Part shown: piece after piece, positions 34,398-43,441 of the stretch
Numbering within the stretch: the stretch's first letter is position 1
Layout: the number at the start of each line of letters is the position of its first letter
Assembly: GCF_947648125.1 (NCBI RefSeq)
Contig: NZ_CANSMR010000006.1
Coordinates: 62,001-126,000, forward strand
Source of the DNA: an uncultured Bradyrhizobium sp.
GTDB taxonomy: Bacteria > Pseudomonadota > Alphaproteobacteria > Rhizobiales > Xanthobacteraceae
Direction: 5' to 3'
Length of the DNA stretch: 64,000 bases
The notes under the pieces: model-generated
The model's database searches: none
The model's input: the letters and a program-made list of their open reading frames with translations, nothing else
What the model was told of the DNA's origin: nothing
Position numbers and translations under genes: made by a program

Positions 34398-36584
34398 GTG
34401 AAGCAGATCGCGCAGAACTATAAGAGCGGCGAGCTCAGGCTGATCGATGTGCCGGCGCCGCGCTGCCGCCCCGGCGGCGTGCTGGTGCGCACGGCATTCT
34501 CGGCGGTGTCGACCGGCACCGAGATGATGAAGTTCACCGAAGGCCGGCTGTCACTGCTCGGCAAGGCGCGTGCGCGCCCCGACCAGGTTGCCAAGGTGGT
34601 GCGCTCGGTCCGCCAGCAGGGATTGCTTGCGACCTATCAGAAGGTGATGAATCGGCTCGATTCCTACACGCCGCTCGGTTACTCGCTGTCCGGCACCGTC
34701 GTGGAGGTGGGCGAGGGCGTCGGCGGCTTCTCGGTCGGACAGCGGGTCTGCTGCGGCGGCAATCAATATGCAACCCATGCTGAATACAATTGGGTGCCGG
34801 TGAACCTCTGCGTGCCGCTGCCGGACGGTGCCGCGCTCGATCAGGCGGCGTTCACGACGATCGCCTCGATCGCGCTGCAGGCGATGCGCCAGTCGGAAAT
34901 CGGTTTCGGCGAGACCGCCTGCGTGATCGGCCTTGGCCTGATCGGGCAGATCATGGTGCGCCTGTTGCGCAGCGCCGGTGTCGTGGTCGTCGGGCTCGAC
35001 AGGCTGGAGCCGCGCTGCCGTCAGGCCGAAGCGGCGGGTGCCGCGCTCTGTGCGGTCGCATCGGATGAGGCCGCGGCCGAATTTCGCGCGCGGATCGATC
35101 AGCTGACCGCAGGCAACGGTGTCGATTGCGTGTTCATCACGGCGGGCAGCGACGATCCCGATCTTGCCTCGCGTGCGGCCGCGTTGCTGCGCGACCGCGG
35201 CCGCATTGTCGATATCGGCAAATGCACGCTGAACCTGCCGTGGAACGAATTTTACGACAAGGAGCTCGACGTTCGCTTCTCGCGCTCCTACGGCCCCGGC
35301 CGCTACGATCCGCTCTACGAGGAGGGCGGCATCGACTATCCGATCGGCCATGTACGCTGGACCGAGAAACGCAACATGGAGGCGATCGTCGCGCTGCTCG
35401 CCGACGGGCGGCTCGACTTTTCTTCGCTGATCTCCGAAGTGGTGCCGTTGAAGCAGGCGACGTCGGCCTTCGAGCGCATGAGCCGGGGCGAGGTTGGTCT
35501 CGGCATGGTGTTCGCCTATCCGGACGCCGCCTCCCGCACGATGCAGATGGTCTATCGTCCGGCCGTTGCGCTGCGCAGCGGCCGGGTCCGGCTCGGCGTC
35601 ATCGGCGCGGGCAATTATGCCTCCAGCATGTTGTTGCCGCCGCTTGCAAGTGACGCGCGCGTCGATCTTGTTGAGGTCGCAACCAACACCGGCCTGAGCG
35701 GCGCCACCGCGGTGCGCAAGTTCGGCTTCGCGCGCGCCTCGACCGATGCGGCCTCGGTGCTCGAGGCCGACGACATCGATGCCGTGCTGATCGCGACGCG
35801 CCATGCCTCCCACGCCGACCTCGCGGCGCAAGCGCTGCGGGCCGGCAAGGCGGTGTTTGTCGAGAAGCCGCTCGCGATCGGTGCAGACGCGCTCGATCAA
35901 TTGGAGCAGGTGATCCGCGAGACCGGCAACAACAGGCTGATGGTGGGCTTCAACCGCCGCTTCTCGCCGCTGCTGCAGGGCATGCACGCGGCGTTCGCGC
36001 CGGCAGGGCCGCAGACCCTGCAATATCGCGTCATCGCCGGCCCGCTGGAGAAATCATCCTGGTATCTGCAGGCTGAGAGCGAGGGCAGCCGGTTCGTCGG
36101 CGAGGGCGGGCATTTCATCGACGTGTTGTCCTGGTGGCTCGGCGCCGAGCCGGTGCGCGTCTCCGCGAATACTGCCGGCAAGGATGTCGACAATCTCGTC
36201 GCGACGTTCGACTTTGCCGACGGTTCGGTCGCGAGCCTCAGCTATCTCACCGGCGGCGATCCGCGTGTGCCGAAGGAGGCGCTCGAAATATCGGCAAGCA
36301 CCGGCTTTGCCGCCTTCGACAATTTCGCGGGCTTCGAGGTCTGGCACGCCGGGCAGCGGACCGCGAAGAAGGCGCGGCTCGACAAGGGGCAGCGGCCGAT
36401 GCTGGATGCCTTCATCGCCGCGGTCGCATCGGGGACCGCGATGCCGATCGGGCTCGAATCGCTGCTTGCGACCACGCGCGCAACGCTCGCGGTGCAGCAG
36501 AGCGCGGCAGCCGGGATGCCGGTCGATCTGACGATCGGCGCAGCAGAGCAGGGCGTCGCACGCGCCGCGACCGGCTTGAGATGA
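34398..36584 (+). CDS. Bi-domain oxidoreductase: alcohol-dehydrogenase-like MDR fused to Gfo/Idh/MocA
   Basis: A 728-aa cytoplasmic protein. The N-terminal part (about 1-375) is a medium-chain Zn-dependent alcohol-dehydrogenase-like fold (GYSLSGTVVEVGEGVGGFSVGQRV; nucleotide site CVIGLGLIGQIMVRLLRSAG). The C-terminal part (about 395-728) is a Gfo/Idh/MocA sugar oxidoreductase, starting LGVIGAGNYASSMLLPPL with the catalytic EKPL Lys near residue 490. Such fusions recur beside heparinase-family genes in EPS clusters, and this one overlaps the heparinase gene by 4 nt. The probable role is redox change of a sugar or uronate. It starts with GTG. The reaction is unknown. Confidence 0.88.
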   Translation: MKQIAQNYKSGELRLIDVPAPRCRPGGVLVRTAFSAVSTGTEMMKFTEGRLSLLGKARARPDQVAKVVRSVRQQGLLATYQKVMNRLDSYTPLGYSLSGTVVEVGEGVGGFSVGQRVCCGGNQYATHAEYNWVPVNLCVPLPDGAALDQAAFTTIASIALQAMRQSEIGFGETACVIGLGLIGQIMVRLLRSAGVVVVGLDRLEPRCRQAEAAGAALCAVASDEAAAEFRARIDQLTAGNGVDCVFITAGSDDPDLASRAAALLRDRGRIVDIGKCTLNLPWNEFYDKELDVRFSRSYGPGRYDPLYEEGGIDYPIGHVRWTEKRNMEAIVALLADGRLDFSSLISEVVPLKQATSAFERMSRGEVGLGMVFAYPDAASRTMQMVYRPAVALRSGRVRLGVIGAGNYASSMLLPPLASDARVDLVEVATNTGLSGATAVRKFGFARASTDAASVLEADDIDAVLIATRHASHADLAAQALRAGKAVFVEKPLAIGADALDQLEQVIRETGNNRLMVGFNRRFSPLLQGMHAAFAPAGPQTLQYRVIAGPLEKSSWYLQAESEGSRFVGEGGHFIDVLSWWLGAEPVRVSANTAGKDVDNLVATFDFADGSVASLSYLTGGDPRVPKEALEISASTGFAAFDNFAGFEVWHAGQRTAKKARLDKGQRPMLDAFIAAVASGTAMPIGLESLLATTRATLAVQQSAAAGMPVDLTIGAAEQGVARAATGLR

Positions 36585-38575
36585 ATCCGGCCTGGTATCT
36601 GCGCAGGCTGCAGCGCATGGAGCCGTCCGAGCTTGCCGGACGGGTGAACGACCAGCTGTTGCGCCTGCTCTGGCGCATCACGCCGCCCGATATCGCACGA
36701 CACGCCAGCGCGAGGCTAGCCCCGGGCCCGCGGCGGCCGCGGCTGAAGCCGCTGCCTTTGCCGGCGCACGCTCCACAGCAGGCTACCGAGCGGCTGATGC
36801 ATGCTGCCGACCGGATTCTCGCCGGACATTGGCAGGTTTTTGCCAGAGATCATGATGCTTTGGGCGAACGGCCGGACTGGTTCGTTGATATCAGAAGCGG
36901 CAAGCGGGCGCCAGCGGACATGTACGCGTTTGCAATGCCCTATCGCGACGAAGCCGCGGTCGGGAATATCAAATACATCTGGGAGCCGTCGCGTCACCAC
37001 CATCTCACGGTGCTCGCGTCGGCGTATTACCTGACCTCGGACGAACGCTACGCCGAGCGCGTCGCCGCGCATCTCACAAGCTGGTGGCGCGAAAATCCGT
37101 TTCCGCGCGGCCCGCACTGGATCAGCGGCATCGAGCTCGGCATGCGGTTGATCTCGTGGGCCTGGGTGCGCCAGCTGCTACAGAACTGGCCCGGCGCGCC
37201 TGCGTTGTTCGAGGACAACGACCAGTTCCTGACGCAACTCTACGCGCATCAATACTGGTTGTCGCAGTTCCCGAGCCGGGGCTCCTCCGCCAACAACCAC
37301 ATCATCGCGGAGGCTGCCGGGCAGTTCGTGGCGGCCTGTGTGTTTCCGTTCTTTCGCGACAGCGCGCAGTGGCGCCAGAATGCCGCCAGGATGCTGGCAG
37401 ACGAAGCTGTTGCGCAAACCTTCGCCTGCGGCAGCAACCGTGAACTCGCGACCGATTACCACGGCTTTGTCCTGGAGCTGCTGCTGGCCGCGGCGGTGCA
37501 GGGCGAAGCGTCCGGGCACCAGCTGGGCGACGTGGTCTGGGCCACGATGTGCCGCATGAGTGACGTCATCGCCGCGATGCTCGACGATCGCGCGCATCCT
37601 CCGCGTCAGGGTGATGGCGACGAGGGCATTGGCCTGTTGCTCGACGATCCGGCCTGCAATCGCTGGCCCGGTTTGCTCGCCACCGGCGCGCGCCTATTCG
37701 GCGATCTGCCGTGGTGGCCCAAACTGCCGGAGCCCGATCTGCGCACGGTTTTTCTGACCGACGGCATCAAGGCGCGTGCGATCGCCGCGCGCCCCGCCCG
37801 CCGCCCGCATTTGCTTGATGAGGCGGGACAGACTTTTCTCGTCGATGCCGGCCGAGCGGTGTGGTGCCGCTGCGATCACGGCCCGCATGGCTTCGGCCGC
37901 ATTGCGGGACATGCGCATGCGGATGCGCTGTCGCTCGAATGCAGGATCGGCGGGGTCGATATCCTCGCCGACCCCGGCACCTATTGCTATCACGGCGATC
38001 CGCGATGGCGTGCCTATTTCCGTTCCACGCTGGCGCACAACACGCTCTGCCTGTTCGGGCGCGACCAGTCGGTGTCGGGCGGCCCGTTTCTCTGGACGCG
38101 GCATGCGCAGAGCCGGTTGATCGCATCGAGCGGCCTGGACGACCGTGATGCGGACGCAAGCTGGGTCGCGGAGCATTCGGGATATCAGGACACGGCAGAT
38201 CGTCTCGTGCATCGCCGTTCGGTGCAATTGCAGCGTCTGGCGGCGCGGCTCGTCGTCACCGATATTGTGCTTGCCGGTGAAGGGCTTGCGGTGCCGGCGG
38301 GCCTCAGCTGGCATCTCGGTCCCGACGTCGAATGCAAGCTCGAAGGGGGGACGGCGCAGCTGTCATGGCCCGGCGGACGCGGCGAACTCGATCTGCCGGC
38401 GGCGCTCAGCTGGACACAGTATCGCGGTGACGAAACCGTGCCGGCCGGCTGGTATTCGCCGTCGTTCGATCTCAAGGTGCCGGCGACGACGCTGATCGGC
38501 TCCGGAACCCTCGCCGCCGGTCAAAGCCTGGTGACGGAGCTGCGCTGGTTTTCCGACCCTGCACGCCGATCATGA
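36581..38575 (+). CDS. Heparinase II/III-family polysaccharide lyase-like protein
   Basis: A 664-aa protein with an N-terminal helical toroid and a C-terminal beta-sandwich. The active-site Asn-His lies in SSANNHIIAEAAGQF (Asn239/His240), the candidate catalytic Tyr in ATDYHGFVLEL (Tyr293), and the second His cluster in IAGHAHADALSLE (443-448). The family-typical DPGTYCYHGDPRWRAYFRST then AHNTLC follows. Related enzymes cleave uronic-acid-containing polymers by beta-elimination. There is no Sec signal, yet the family usually acts outside the cytoplasm, so localisation is uncertain. It is coupled by ATGA to both neighbours. Confidence 0.88.
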   Translation: MNPAWYLRRLQRMEPSELAGRVNDQLLRLLWRITPPDIARHASARLAPGPRRPRLKPLPLPAHAPQQATERLMHAADRILAGHWQVFARDHDALGERPDWFVDIRSGKRAPADMYAFAMPYRDEAAVGNIKYIWEPSRHHHLTVLASAYYLTSDERYAERVAAHLTSWWRENPFPRGPHWISGIELGMRLISWAWVRQLLQNWPGAPALFEDNDQFLTQLYAHQYWLSQFPSRGSSANNHIIAEAAGQFVAACVFPFFRDSAQWRQNAARMLADEAVAQTFACGSNRELATDYHGFVLELLLAAAVQGEASGHQLGDVVWATMCRMSDVIAAMLDDRAHPPRQGDGDEGIGLLLDDPACNRWPGLLATGARLFGDLPWWPKLPEPDLRTVFLTDGIKARAIAARPARRPHLLDEAGQTFLVDAGRAVWCRCDHGPHGFGRIAGHAHADALSLECRIGGVDILADPGTYCYHGDPRWRAYFRSTLAHNTLCLFGRDQSVSGGPFLWTRHAQSRLIASSGLDDRDADASWVAEHSGYQDTADRLVHRRSVQLQRLAARLVVTDIVLAGEGLAVPAGLSWHLGPDVECKLEGGTAQLSWPGGRGELDLPAALSWTQYRGDETVPAGWYSPSFDLKVPATTLIGSGTLAAGQSLVTELRWFSDPARRS

Positions 38576-39726
38576 AGATCCTGGTCGCTCACAACAGGTA
38601 TCAGGGACGCGGCGGCGAAGACGTCGTGTTCGAAGCGGAAGTCGACCTGTTGCGCGGCGCTGGACACAATGTCGAGACGCTCACGGTCAGCAACGAGGCG
38701 ATCAATTCGCTTGCCGCGCGGATCGCGACGACGCTGTCGATCGCAGACAATGCGGAGGGAAAGCGGGCTATGGCGGAAGCGATCGACCGCTTCCGTCCCG
38801 ACATCGTGCACGTCCATAATTTTTTCCCGCTGCTCTCGCCCGCCGTGTTCGATGTCTGCCGGCAACAGCGCGTGCCTGCGGTGGTGACGCTGCACAATTA
38901 TCGCACCATCTGCACCGGCGGCATGCTGCTGCGCGACGGTCGCATCTGCCACAAATGCCTGGACCGCGGACATCTGTGGGGCGTCGTGCACCGCTGCTAC
39001 CGCGGATCGCTGCCGGGCTCGCTGGCCTCGGCCTACATGATCGCGCGGCACAAGCGCCGCGGCACCTGGGTGCGTCCCGGTGTGCGCCTGATCGCGCTGA
39101 CGCAGTTTGCCCGAACGTTGTTCACGCAGGCAGGCTTCGATGCAGGCCGGGTCGACGTGAAGCCGAACTTCATGGCCGATCCGGGTGCGCCCGATCCGGC
39201 CATACCGCGCACAGGGCTGCTCTATGTCGGCCGGCTGAGCCGCGAGAAGGGCGTTGGCGTATTACTCGACGCCGTCGCGGGGACCGGCGTACCCTTGCGG
39301 ATCGTCGGTGAAGGACCGGAGCGCGCTGCGCTTGAGGCTCGGGCGCCCGCCAATGTCAGGTTCCTCGGCGCGCTCTCGCGCGCAGACGTGCTTCGGGAAA
39401 TGGCGAGTGCCCGGGCCTTGGTCGTGCCGTCACTATGGTACGAGGGATTTCCGATGGTCGTGGTCGAGGCTTTCGCACAGGGGACGCCCGTCATTGCATC
39501 CGAGATCGGCGGACTTGCCGAGGTGGTGAGCGCCGGCAAGACCGGCGCATCGGTGCCGCCGGGCGATGCCGCCGCGCTCAGACAGCGGATCGCTGAGCTT
39601 CTGGACGCTCCCAATCTCGCGACCGCATGGGGGCAGGCCGCACGGGCCGCCTATCTCGAGCGCTACGCGCCGGACGAGAATCTGCGGCTGCTCGAGGCCA
39701 TCTACGCGCGCGCAGCCGCTGGATGA
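38572..39726 (+). CDS. Glycosyltransferase, GT4 family
   Basis: A 384-aa GT-B enzyme starting MKILVAHNRYQGRGGEDVVF, an opening shared by many EPS GT4 enzymes. DIVHVHNFFPLLSPAVF and VVTLHNYRTICTGGMLLRDG lie in the acceptor domain. The C-terminal domain carries LLYVGRLSREKGVGVLLDAV and the E-x7-E pair in WYEGFPMVVVEAFAQGTP (Glu291/Glu299). The start overlaps the lyase stop by 4 nt. It closes the operon; an intergenic stretch of about 660 nt follows. Confidence 0.92.
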   Translation: MKILVAHNRYQGRGGEDVVFEAEVDLLRGAGHNVETLTVSNEAINSLAARIATTLSIADNAEGKRAMAEAIDRFRPDIVHVHNFFPLLSPAVFDVCRQQRVPAVVTLHNYRTICTGGMLLRDGRICHKCLDRGHLWGVVHRCYRGSLPGSLASAYMIARHKRRGTWVRPGVRLIALTQFARTLFTQAGFDAGRVDVKPNFMADPGAPDPAIPRTGLLYVGRLSREKGVGVLLDAVAGTGVPLRIVGEGPERAALEARAPANVRFLGALSRADVLREMASARALVVPSLWYEGFPMVVVEAFAQGTPVIASEIGGLAEVVSAGKTGASVPPGDAAALRQRIAELLDAPNLATAWGQAARAAYLERYAPDENLRLLEAIYARAAAG

Positions 39727-40128
39727 TTGCCTCAGACGGTTGCTTCGGGCTCCGTCTTGCCGTTTCCGTGCTCCTGCCCCTAACGGATTACGGCGAATCT
39801 GATGTTAATTTGTTATATCGGCCGCTTGATCCGGCTCCGCTCCGGCTTCAGCCGGGCGGCCGAATTGCCCGATTCTGTGATCGATTCTCCGGTTTTCGCC
39901 CGCTTGACGCTCGGAGCCGGCAACCAGAACCCGGCATAACACCGCTCGCGTGCCGGCCGGTTGTGAAGTTTGACGCTTTTCTGAAAAAGCTCTTACGCGG
40001 CGCAGAAATATTTTTTCAGATCAGAAAATCGCGTCGAAGCGCGCGCAAAGGCTGCGAAATTCCGCGCTTTGGCGCCATCGGGGCACCGGATGAAACCCCG
40101 TATAATCACTACCCTTTTTTGCGCCGCG

Positions 40129-40164
40129 GCTAACATTTGTGAGCGGCCTGCGTTGAATGTTAGC
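40129..40164. promoter_or_regulatory. GCTAACATT-N18-AATGTTAGC inverted repeat
   Basis: Perfect 9-bp arms (40129-40137 and 40156-40164). The same TAACATT...AATGTTA core occurs at 59320-59357 with a 20-bp spacer. Two half-sites this far apart are consistent with a looping or dimer-of-dimers regulator. Confidence 0.5.
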
Positions 40165-40254
40165 TCGAGTCGAAAACGGTGCTAAGTCTCACAAAAGCCT
40201 CATGGAACCGGACGTTAATGGTGCGTTGCTGATTGACACTCCGGCATTGCGGTC

Positions 40255-40271
40255 TTAACAATGGACTTAAC
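40255..40271. promoter_or_regulatory. TTAACAA direct repeat, 12-bp period
   Basis: CTTAACAA occurs twice with an exact 12-bp period about 120 nt upstream of the first RTX start. It shares the TTAA-N8-TTAA geometry of the 16256 and 32973 sites. Confidence 0.45.
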
Positions 40272-40289
40272 AAGTTCGTAACGTATGTC

Positions 40290-40300
40290 CACATTTGAGC
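40290..40300 (+). promoter_or_regulatory. CACATTTGAGC element, copy 2
   Basis: Identical to 21114-21124 and at nearly the same distance (87 nt against 83 nt) from the start codon. It may mark a common promoter or leader in the Wzz/BY-kinase and RTX operons. Confidence 0.45.
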
Positions 40301-40387
40301 TGCGTCGCAACAAACCAGTTGTGATTCAACGGCTTAGGTGCGGGCGAGCGGCTTGAATCCTCGCATCCCAAAGCAGGGGCTACATCG

Positions 40388-41659
40388 ATGGCGACTTACA
40401 ATCTCGACCAGACTGACCTCAAACACGCGATCCACGGCACAATCGACCATGCAACCCAGCAACAGATTCTTGACTATCTGATCAACGCTGGGATCGGGTA
40501 CACCAGCCCGGACAATGGCACGGCGATCCCGGTGCAGGTGGGCGCTGGCATCACCAACCCGGATCCGAACGCCAATGTTCTGATCGAAACCAACCCGAAT
40601 AACACTGTTACCACCGACGCCAACCTGAAGGCGATCATCGAAGACACCAACAAGGACGTGACGCTGACGGTGAACGGCAGCACCCCGGTGCTGGTCGCGA
40701 CCGGCAACGGCAACGATCAGGTCTTCCTTAACAACACCGGTGACACCACGGTTCTCGCCGGCAACGGTAACGACACGATCTTCGGTGGTGCCGGTCACGA
40801 CTCGCTCTCCGGCGGCAACGGCAACGATGTCCTCATCGACAACGTCTCCGGCCACAGCACTCTCGATGGCGGCAAGGGCAACGATCTGCTGTTCGGCACC
40901 GGTGCCGACACGCTGATCGGCGGTTCCGGCAGCGACACGCTGTACGGCGGCAGCTCGTCGACTCTCGAGGGCGGTACCGGCAACGACGTGCTGGTGTCTG
41001 GCAGCACTGCCGATAATTCCAGCACGCTGGAAGGCGGCAAGGGCAACGATGTGCTGTACGGCGGTGCAGGCTCCGATCGCCTGTTTGGCGGCGACGGCAA
41101 CGACACGCTTTACGGCGGTTCGGGCGACCAGGTTCTCTACGGCGGCAAGGGCAACGACGTCCTGGTCGGCGGCGCGGGCAATAACCAGCTCTACGGTGGT
41201 GCAGGCAACGACGCGCTCTACTCGAACTCGGATGCGTCGCACGCCTCGATCCTGGACGGCGGCGCCGGCAACGATTCGCTCTATGGCGGTGCCGGCAACG
41301 ACACGCTGTATGGCGGCTCCGGCCACGACACGTTGATCGCCGGCTCGGGCAACCAGACGCTGATCGGCGGCAATGATGGCTCGTCGTTCGTCGGCTCCGC
41401 CACCGGCACGGCCTCGATGGTCGGCGGCAATGGTCAGGACTACTTCTACCTGTCCAACCTCCACAGCAGCGACACCATTGACGGTGGTGCCGGCAGCAAG
41501 GACTCGCTGACTTTCCTGGATCACGCCTCGACCGATGTGACTGGTATCACCGCGGGCAAGGATGGTTCTCTGGACGTCAACTTCAGCAACGGCCAGGTGA
41601 CCCAGATCAGCAACATCGAATACCTGATCTTCAACGATGGTCACTCGACCAAGCTGTAA
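40388..41659 (+). CDS. RTX-type Ca2+-binding repeat protein 1 (type I secretion substrate)
   Basis: A 423-aa protein without a Sec signal. Residues 1 to about 115 form a non-repeat domain (MATYNLDQTDLKHAIHGTID, TPVLVATGNGNDQVFLNN). The middle (about 116-330) is made of nonapeptides of the GGxGxDxLxGG type, such as GGAGNDTLYGGSGHDTL, which fold into a parallel beta-roll binding Ca2+. The C-terminal block (about 330-423, GSSFVGSATGTASMVGG to EYLIFNDGHSTKL) is shared with the second copy and probably holds the uncleaved C-terminal secretion signal. A matching ATPase and HlyD lie downstream, and an EPS-matrix role is inferred from location. No enzymatic domain is seen. Confidence 0.92.
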   Translation: MATYNLDQTDLKHAIHGTIDHATQQQILDYLINAGIGYTSPDNGTAIPVQVGAGITNPDPNANVLIETNPNNTVTTDANLKAIIEDTNKDVTLTVNGSTPVLVATGNGNDQVFLNNTGDTTVLAGNGNDTIFGGAGHDSLSGGNGNDVLIDNVSGHSTLDGGKGNDLLFGTGADTLIGGSGSDTLYGGSSSTLEGGTGNDVLVSGSTADNSSTLEGGKGNDVLYGGAGSDRLFGGDGNDTLYGGSGDQVLYGGKGNDVLVGGAGNNQLYGGAGNDALYSNSDASHASILDGGAGNDSLYGGAGNDTLYGGSGHDTLIAGSGNQTLIGGNDGSSFVGSATGTASMVGGNGQDYFYLSNLHSSDTIDGGAGSKDSLTFLDHASTDVTGITAGKDGSLDVNFSNGQVTQISNIEYLIFNDGHSTKL

Positions 41660-41687
41660 GATGCTAGGTTTTCTGCACTGAGCTAAG

Positions 41688-41723
41688 GCGCCGCCTCAAC
41701 CCGGGTTGAGGCGGCGCTTTTTT
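41688..41723 (+). terminator. Rho-independent terminator between the RTX genes
   Basis: Perfect 15-bp arms (GCGCCGCCTCAACCC and complement, 41688-41702 and 41703-41717) are followed directly by six T. This is one of the strongest terminators in the window, and it ends 14 nt before the second RTX start codon, so the second gene needs read-through or a promoter inside the short gap. Confidence 0.9.
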
Positions 41724-41737
41724 CAGGGGCTACATCG

Positions 41738-43441
41738 ATGGCGACTTCCAATCTGGACCAGACGGGCCTCAAGGCAGCGATCCACTCCACGATCGATCAC
41801 GCAACTCAGCGACAGATTCTTGACTATCTGATCAACGCGGGCATCGGCTACACCAGCCCGGATGACGGCGCGACGATCCCGGTGCAGGAGGGGGCTGGCA
41901 TCAGCAACCCGGATCCGGCCGCCAACGTTCTCATCGAAACCAGCGCCAACAACACTGTTCGCACTGACGCCAGCCTGAAGGCGATCATCGAGGCCACCAG
42001 CAGCGATGTGACGCTGAAGGTGAGCGGCAGCACCCCGGTGCTGGTCGCGACCGGCGACGGCAGCGATCAGATCATCCTCAACACCACCGGCGATACCACG
42101 GTTCTCGCCGGCAACGGCAACGACACGATCTTCGGTGGTGCCGGTCACGACTCGATCTACGGCGGGGCCGGCGACGACACGCTTTATGGCGGCAACTGGT
42201 CGGCGCTGTACGGCGGCAGCGGCAACGACGTGCTGCTTTCCGGCAGCCAGGTGGGCACGTCCAACACGCTTTACGGCGGCACCGGCAATGATCGGCTGTT
42301 CGGCGGTTTGGGCAATGATCGCCTGTTCGGTGGTACCGGTGACGACTGGTTGAGCGCGGGTTTGGGCAACGAGAGTCTCTACGGCGGCACGGGCAATGAC
42401 ACCCTGGTCGCCGGTGTGAACAGCTGTCAGCTCTACGGCGGCGCCGGCAACGACGTGCTCTACGCGGACCTGTTTGCGGAGCAGGGCTCGTTGCTGTCGG
42501 GCGGTGCCGGCAACGACACGCTGTATGGCGGTGCCAGTGCCGCGGCCGACACGCTGGATGGCGGCTCCGGCGACGACGTGCTGATCGGCGGCATCAGGAC
42601 TGCTGCGGAGTATGGTGGCAGCGGTAACGACGTTCTCTATTCAGGCTCCGGTGCGACGTTCGGGACGCTGCTCGATGGCGGTGCGGGCAACGACACGCTG
42701 GTTGCCGGTGCGGGGTATAATCCTAAAGATATCGGTTCCGACACGCTGGACGGCGGAGCCGGCAACGACCTGCTGATCGGCGCTGCCGGGACCGTTGCGG
42801 AGTATGGCGGCAGCGGCAACGATGCGATCTATTCGCACTCGGATGCGTCGCATGGCACGATCCTCGACGGCGGTGCCGGCAACGACTCGCTGTATGGCGG
42901 TGCGGGAGCCGACACGCTGAAGGGCGGCAGCGGCAATGACCTGCTGGTCGGCGGCACCGGCACCGTCGCCGAGTATGGCGGCAGCGGCAACGACATCCTC
43001 TACTCGGGCAGCGATGCGGCGCACGCGACCTCGCTCTATGGCGGTGACGGTGACGACTCGCTCTACGGCGGTGCCGGCAACGATACACTGCGCGGCGGCT
43101 CCGGCCACGATACGCTGGTCGCCGGCTCGGGCACACAGACGCTGATCGGCGGCAACGATGGTTCGTCGTTCGTCGGCTCCGCGACCGGTACGGCCTCGAT
43201 GGTCGGCGGCGCCGGCCAAGACTATTTCTACCTGTCCAATCCCCACAGCAACGACACCGTCGACGGCGGTGGCGGCAGCAAGGACTCCTTGACCTTCCTG
43301 GATCACGCCTCGACCGATGTGACCGACATCAGCGCTGGAAAGGGCGGTTCTCTGGACATCAACTTCAGCAATGGCCAGGTGACCCAGATCAGCAACATCG
43401 AATACCTGATCTTCAACGATGGTCACTCGACCAGGCTGTAG
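41738..43441 (+). CDS. RTX-type Ca2+-binding repeat protein 2 (paralogue)
   Basis: A 567-aa paralogue of the preceding protein. It has the same N-terminal domain (MATSNLDQTGLKAAIHSTID) and C-terminal block (EYLIFNDGHSTRL), but a longer central beta-roll region with more GGxGND-type nonapeptides plus extra spacer units such as GTVAEYGGSGND. The DNA just upstream, from CAGGGGCTACATCG into the first codons, is identical to the first copy, so the duplication included the ribosome-binding region. No Sec signal; the probable export route is the type I system at 44593-48163. Expression must pass the strong terminator at 41688-41723. Confidence 0.92.
   Translation: MATSNLDQTGLKAAIHSTIDHATQRQILDYLINAGIGYTSPDDGATIPVQEGAGISNPDPAANVLIETSANNTVRTDASLKAIIEATSSDVTLKVSGSTPVLVATGDGSDQIILNTTGDTTVLAGNGNDTIFGGAGHDSIYGGAGDDTLYGGNWSALYGGSGNDVLLSGSQVGTSNTLYGGTGNDRLFGGLGNDRLFGGTGDDWLSAGLGNESLYGGTGNDTLVAGVNSCQLYGGAGNDVLYADLFAEQGSLLSGGAGNDTLYGGASAAADTLDGGSGDDVLIGGIRTAAEYGGSGNDVLYSGSGATFGTLLDGGAGNDTLVAGAGYNPKDIGSDTLDGGAGNDLLIGAAGTVAEYGGSGNDAIYSHSDASHGTILDGGAGNDSLYGGAGADTLKGGSGNDLLVGGTGTVAEYGGSGNDILYSGSDAAHATSLYGGDGDDSLYGGAGNDTLRGGSGHDTLVAGSGTQTLIGGNDGSSFVGSATGTASMVGGAGQDYFYLSNPHSNDTVDGGGGSKDSLTFLDHASTDVTDISAGKGGSLDINFSNGQVTQISNIEYLIFNDGHSTRL

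Larger units (their letters stand above)
39727..40387. other. Long intergenic and leader region before the RTX genes
   Basis: 661 bases, AT-richer than the flanks, without a convincing gene. It holds a 9-bp inverted repeat (40129-40164), paired TTAAC repeats (40255-40271) and the CACATTTGAGC element (40290-40300). The length and density of motifs suggest a heavily regulated promoter and a long leader, or an undetected small RNA. Confidence 0.5.

Noticed and set aside
34551-36023. Minus-strand open frame (490 codons) opposite the bi-domain oxidoreductase
   Set aside because: Shadow of the conserved plus-strand gene with low-complexity basic translation.
40700-43300. Dense short repeats that could suggest a CRISPR or other non-coding array
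   Set aside because: The periodicity is 27 nt (nine codons) and in frame, encoding GGxGxDxLx units of two RTX proteins.
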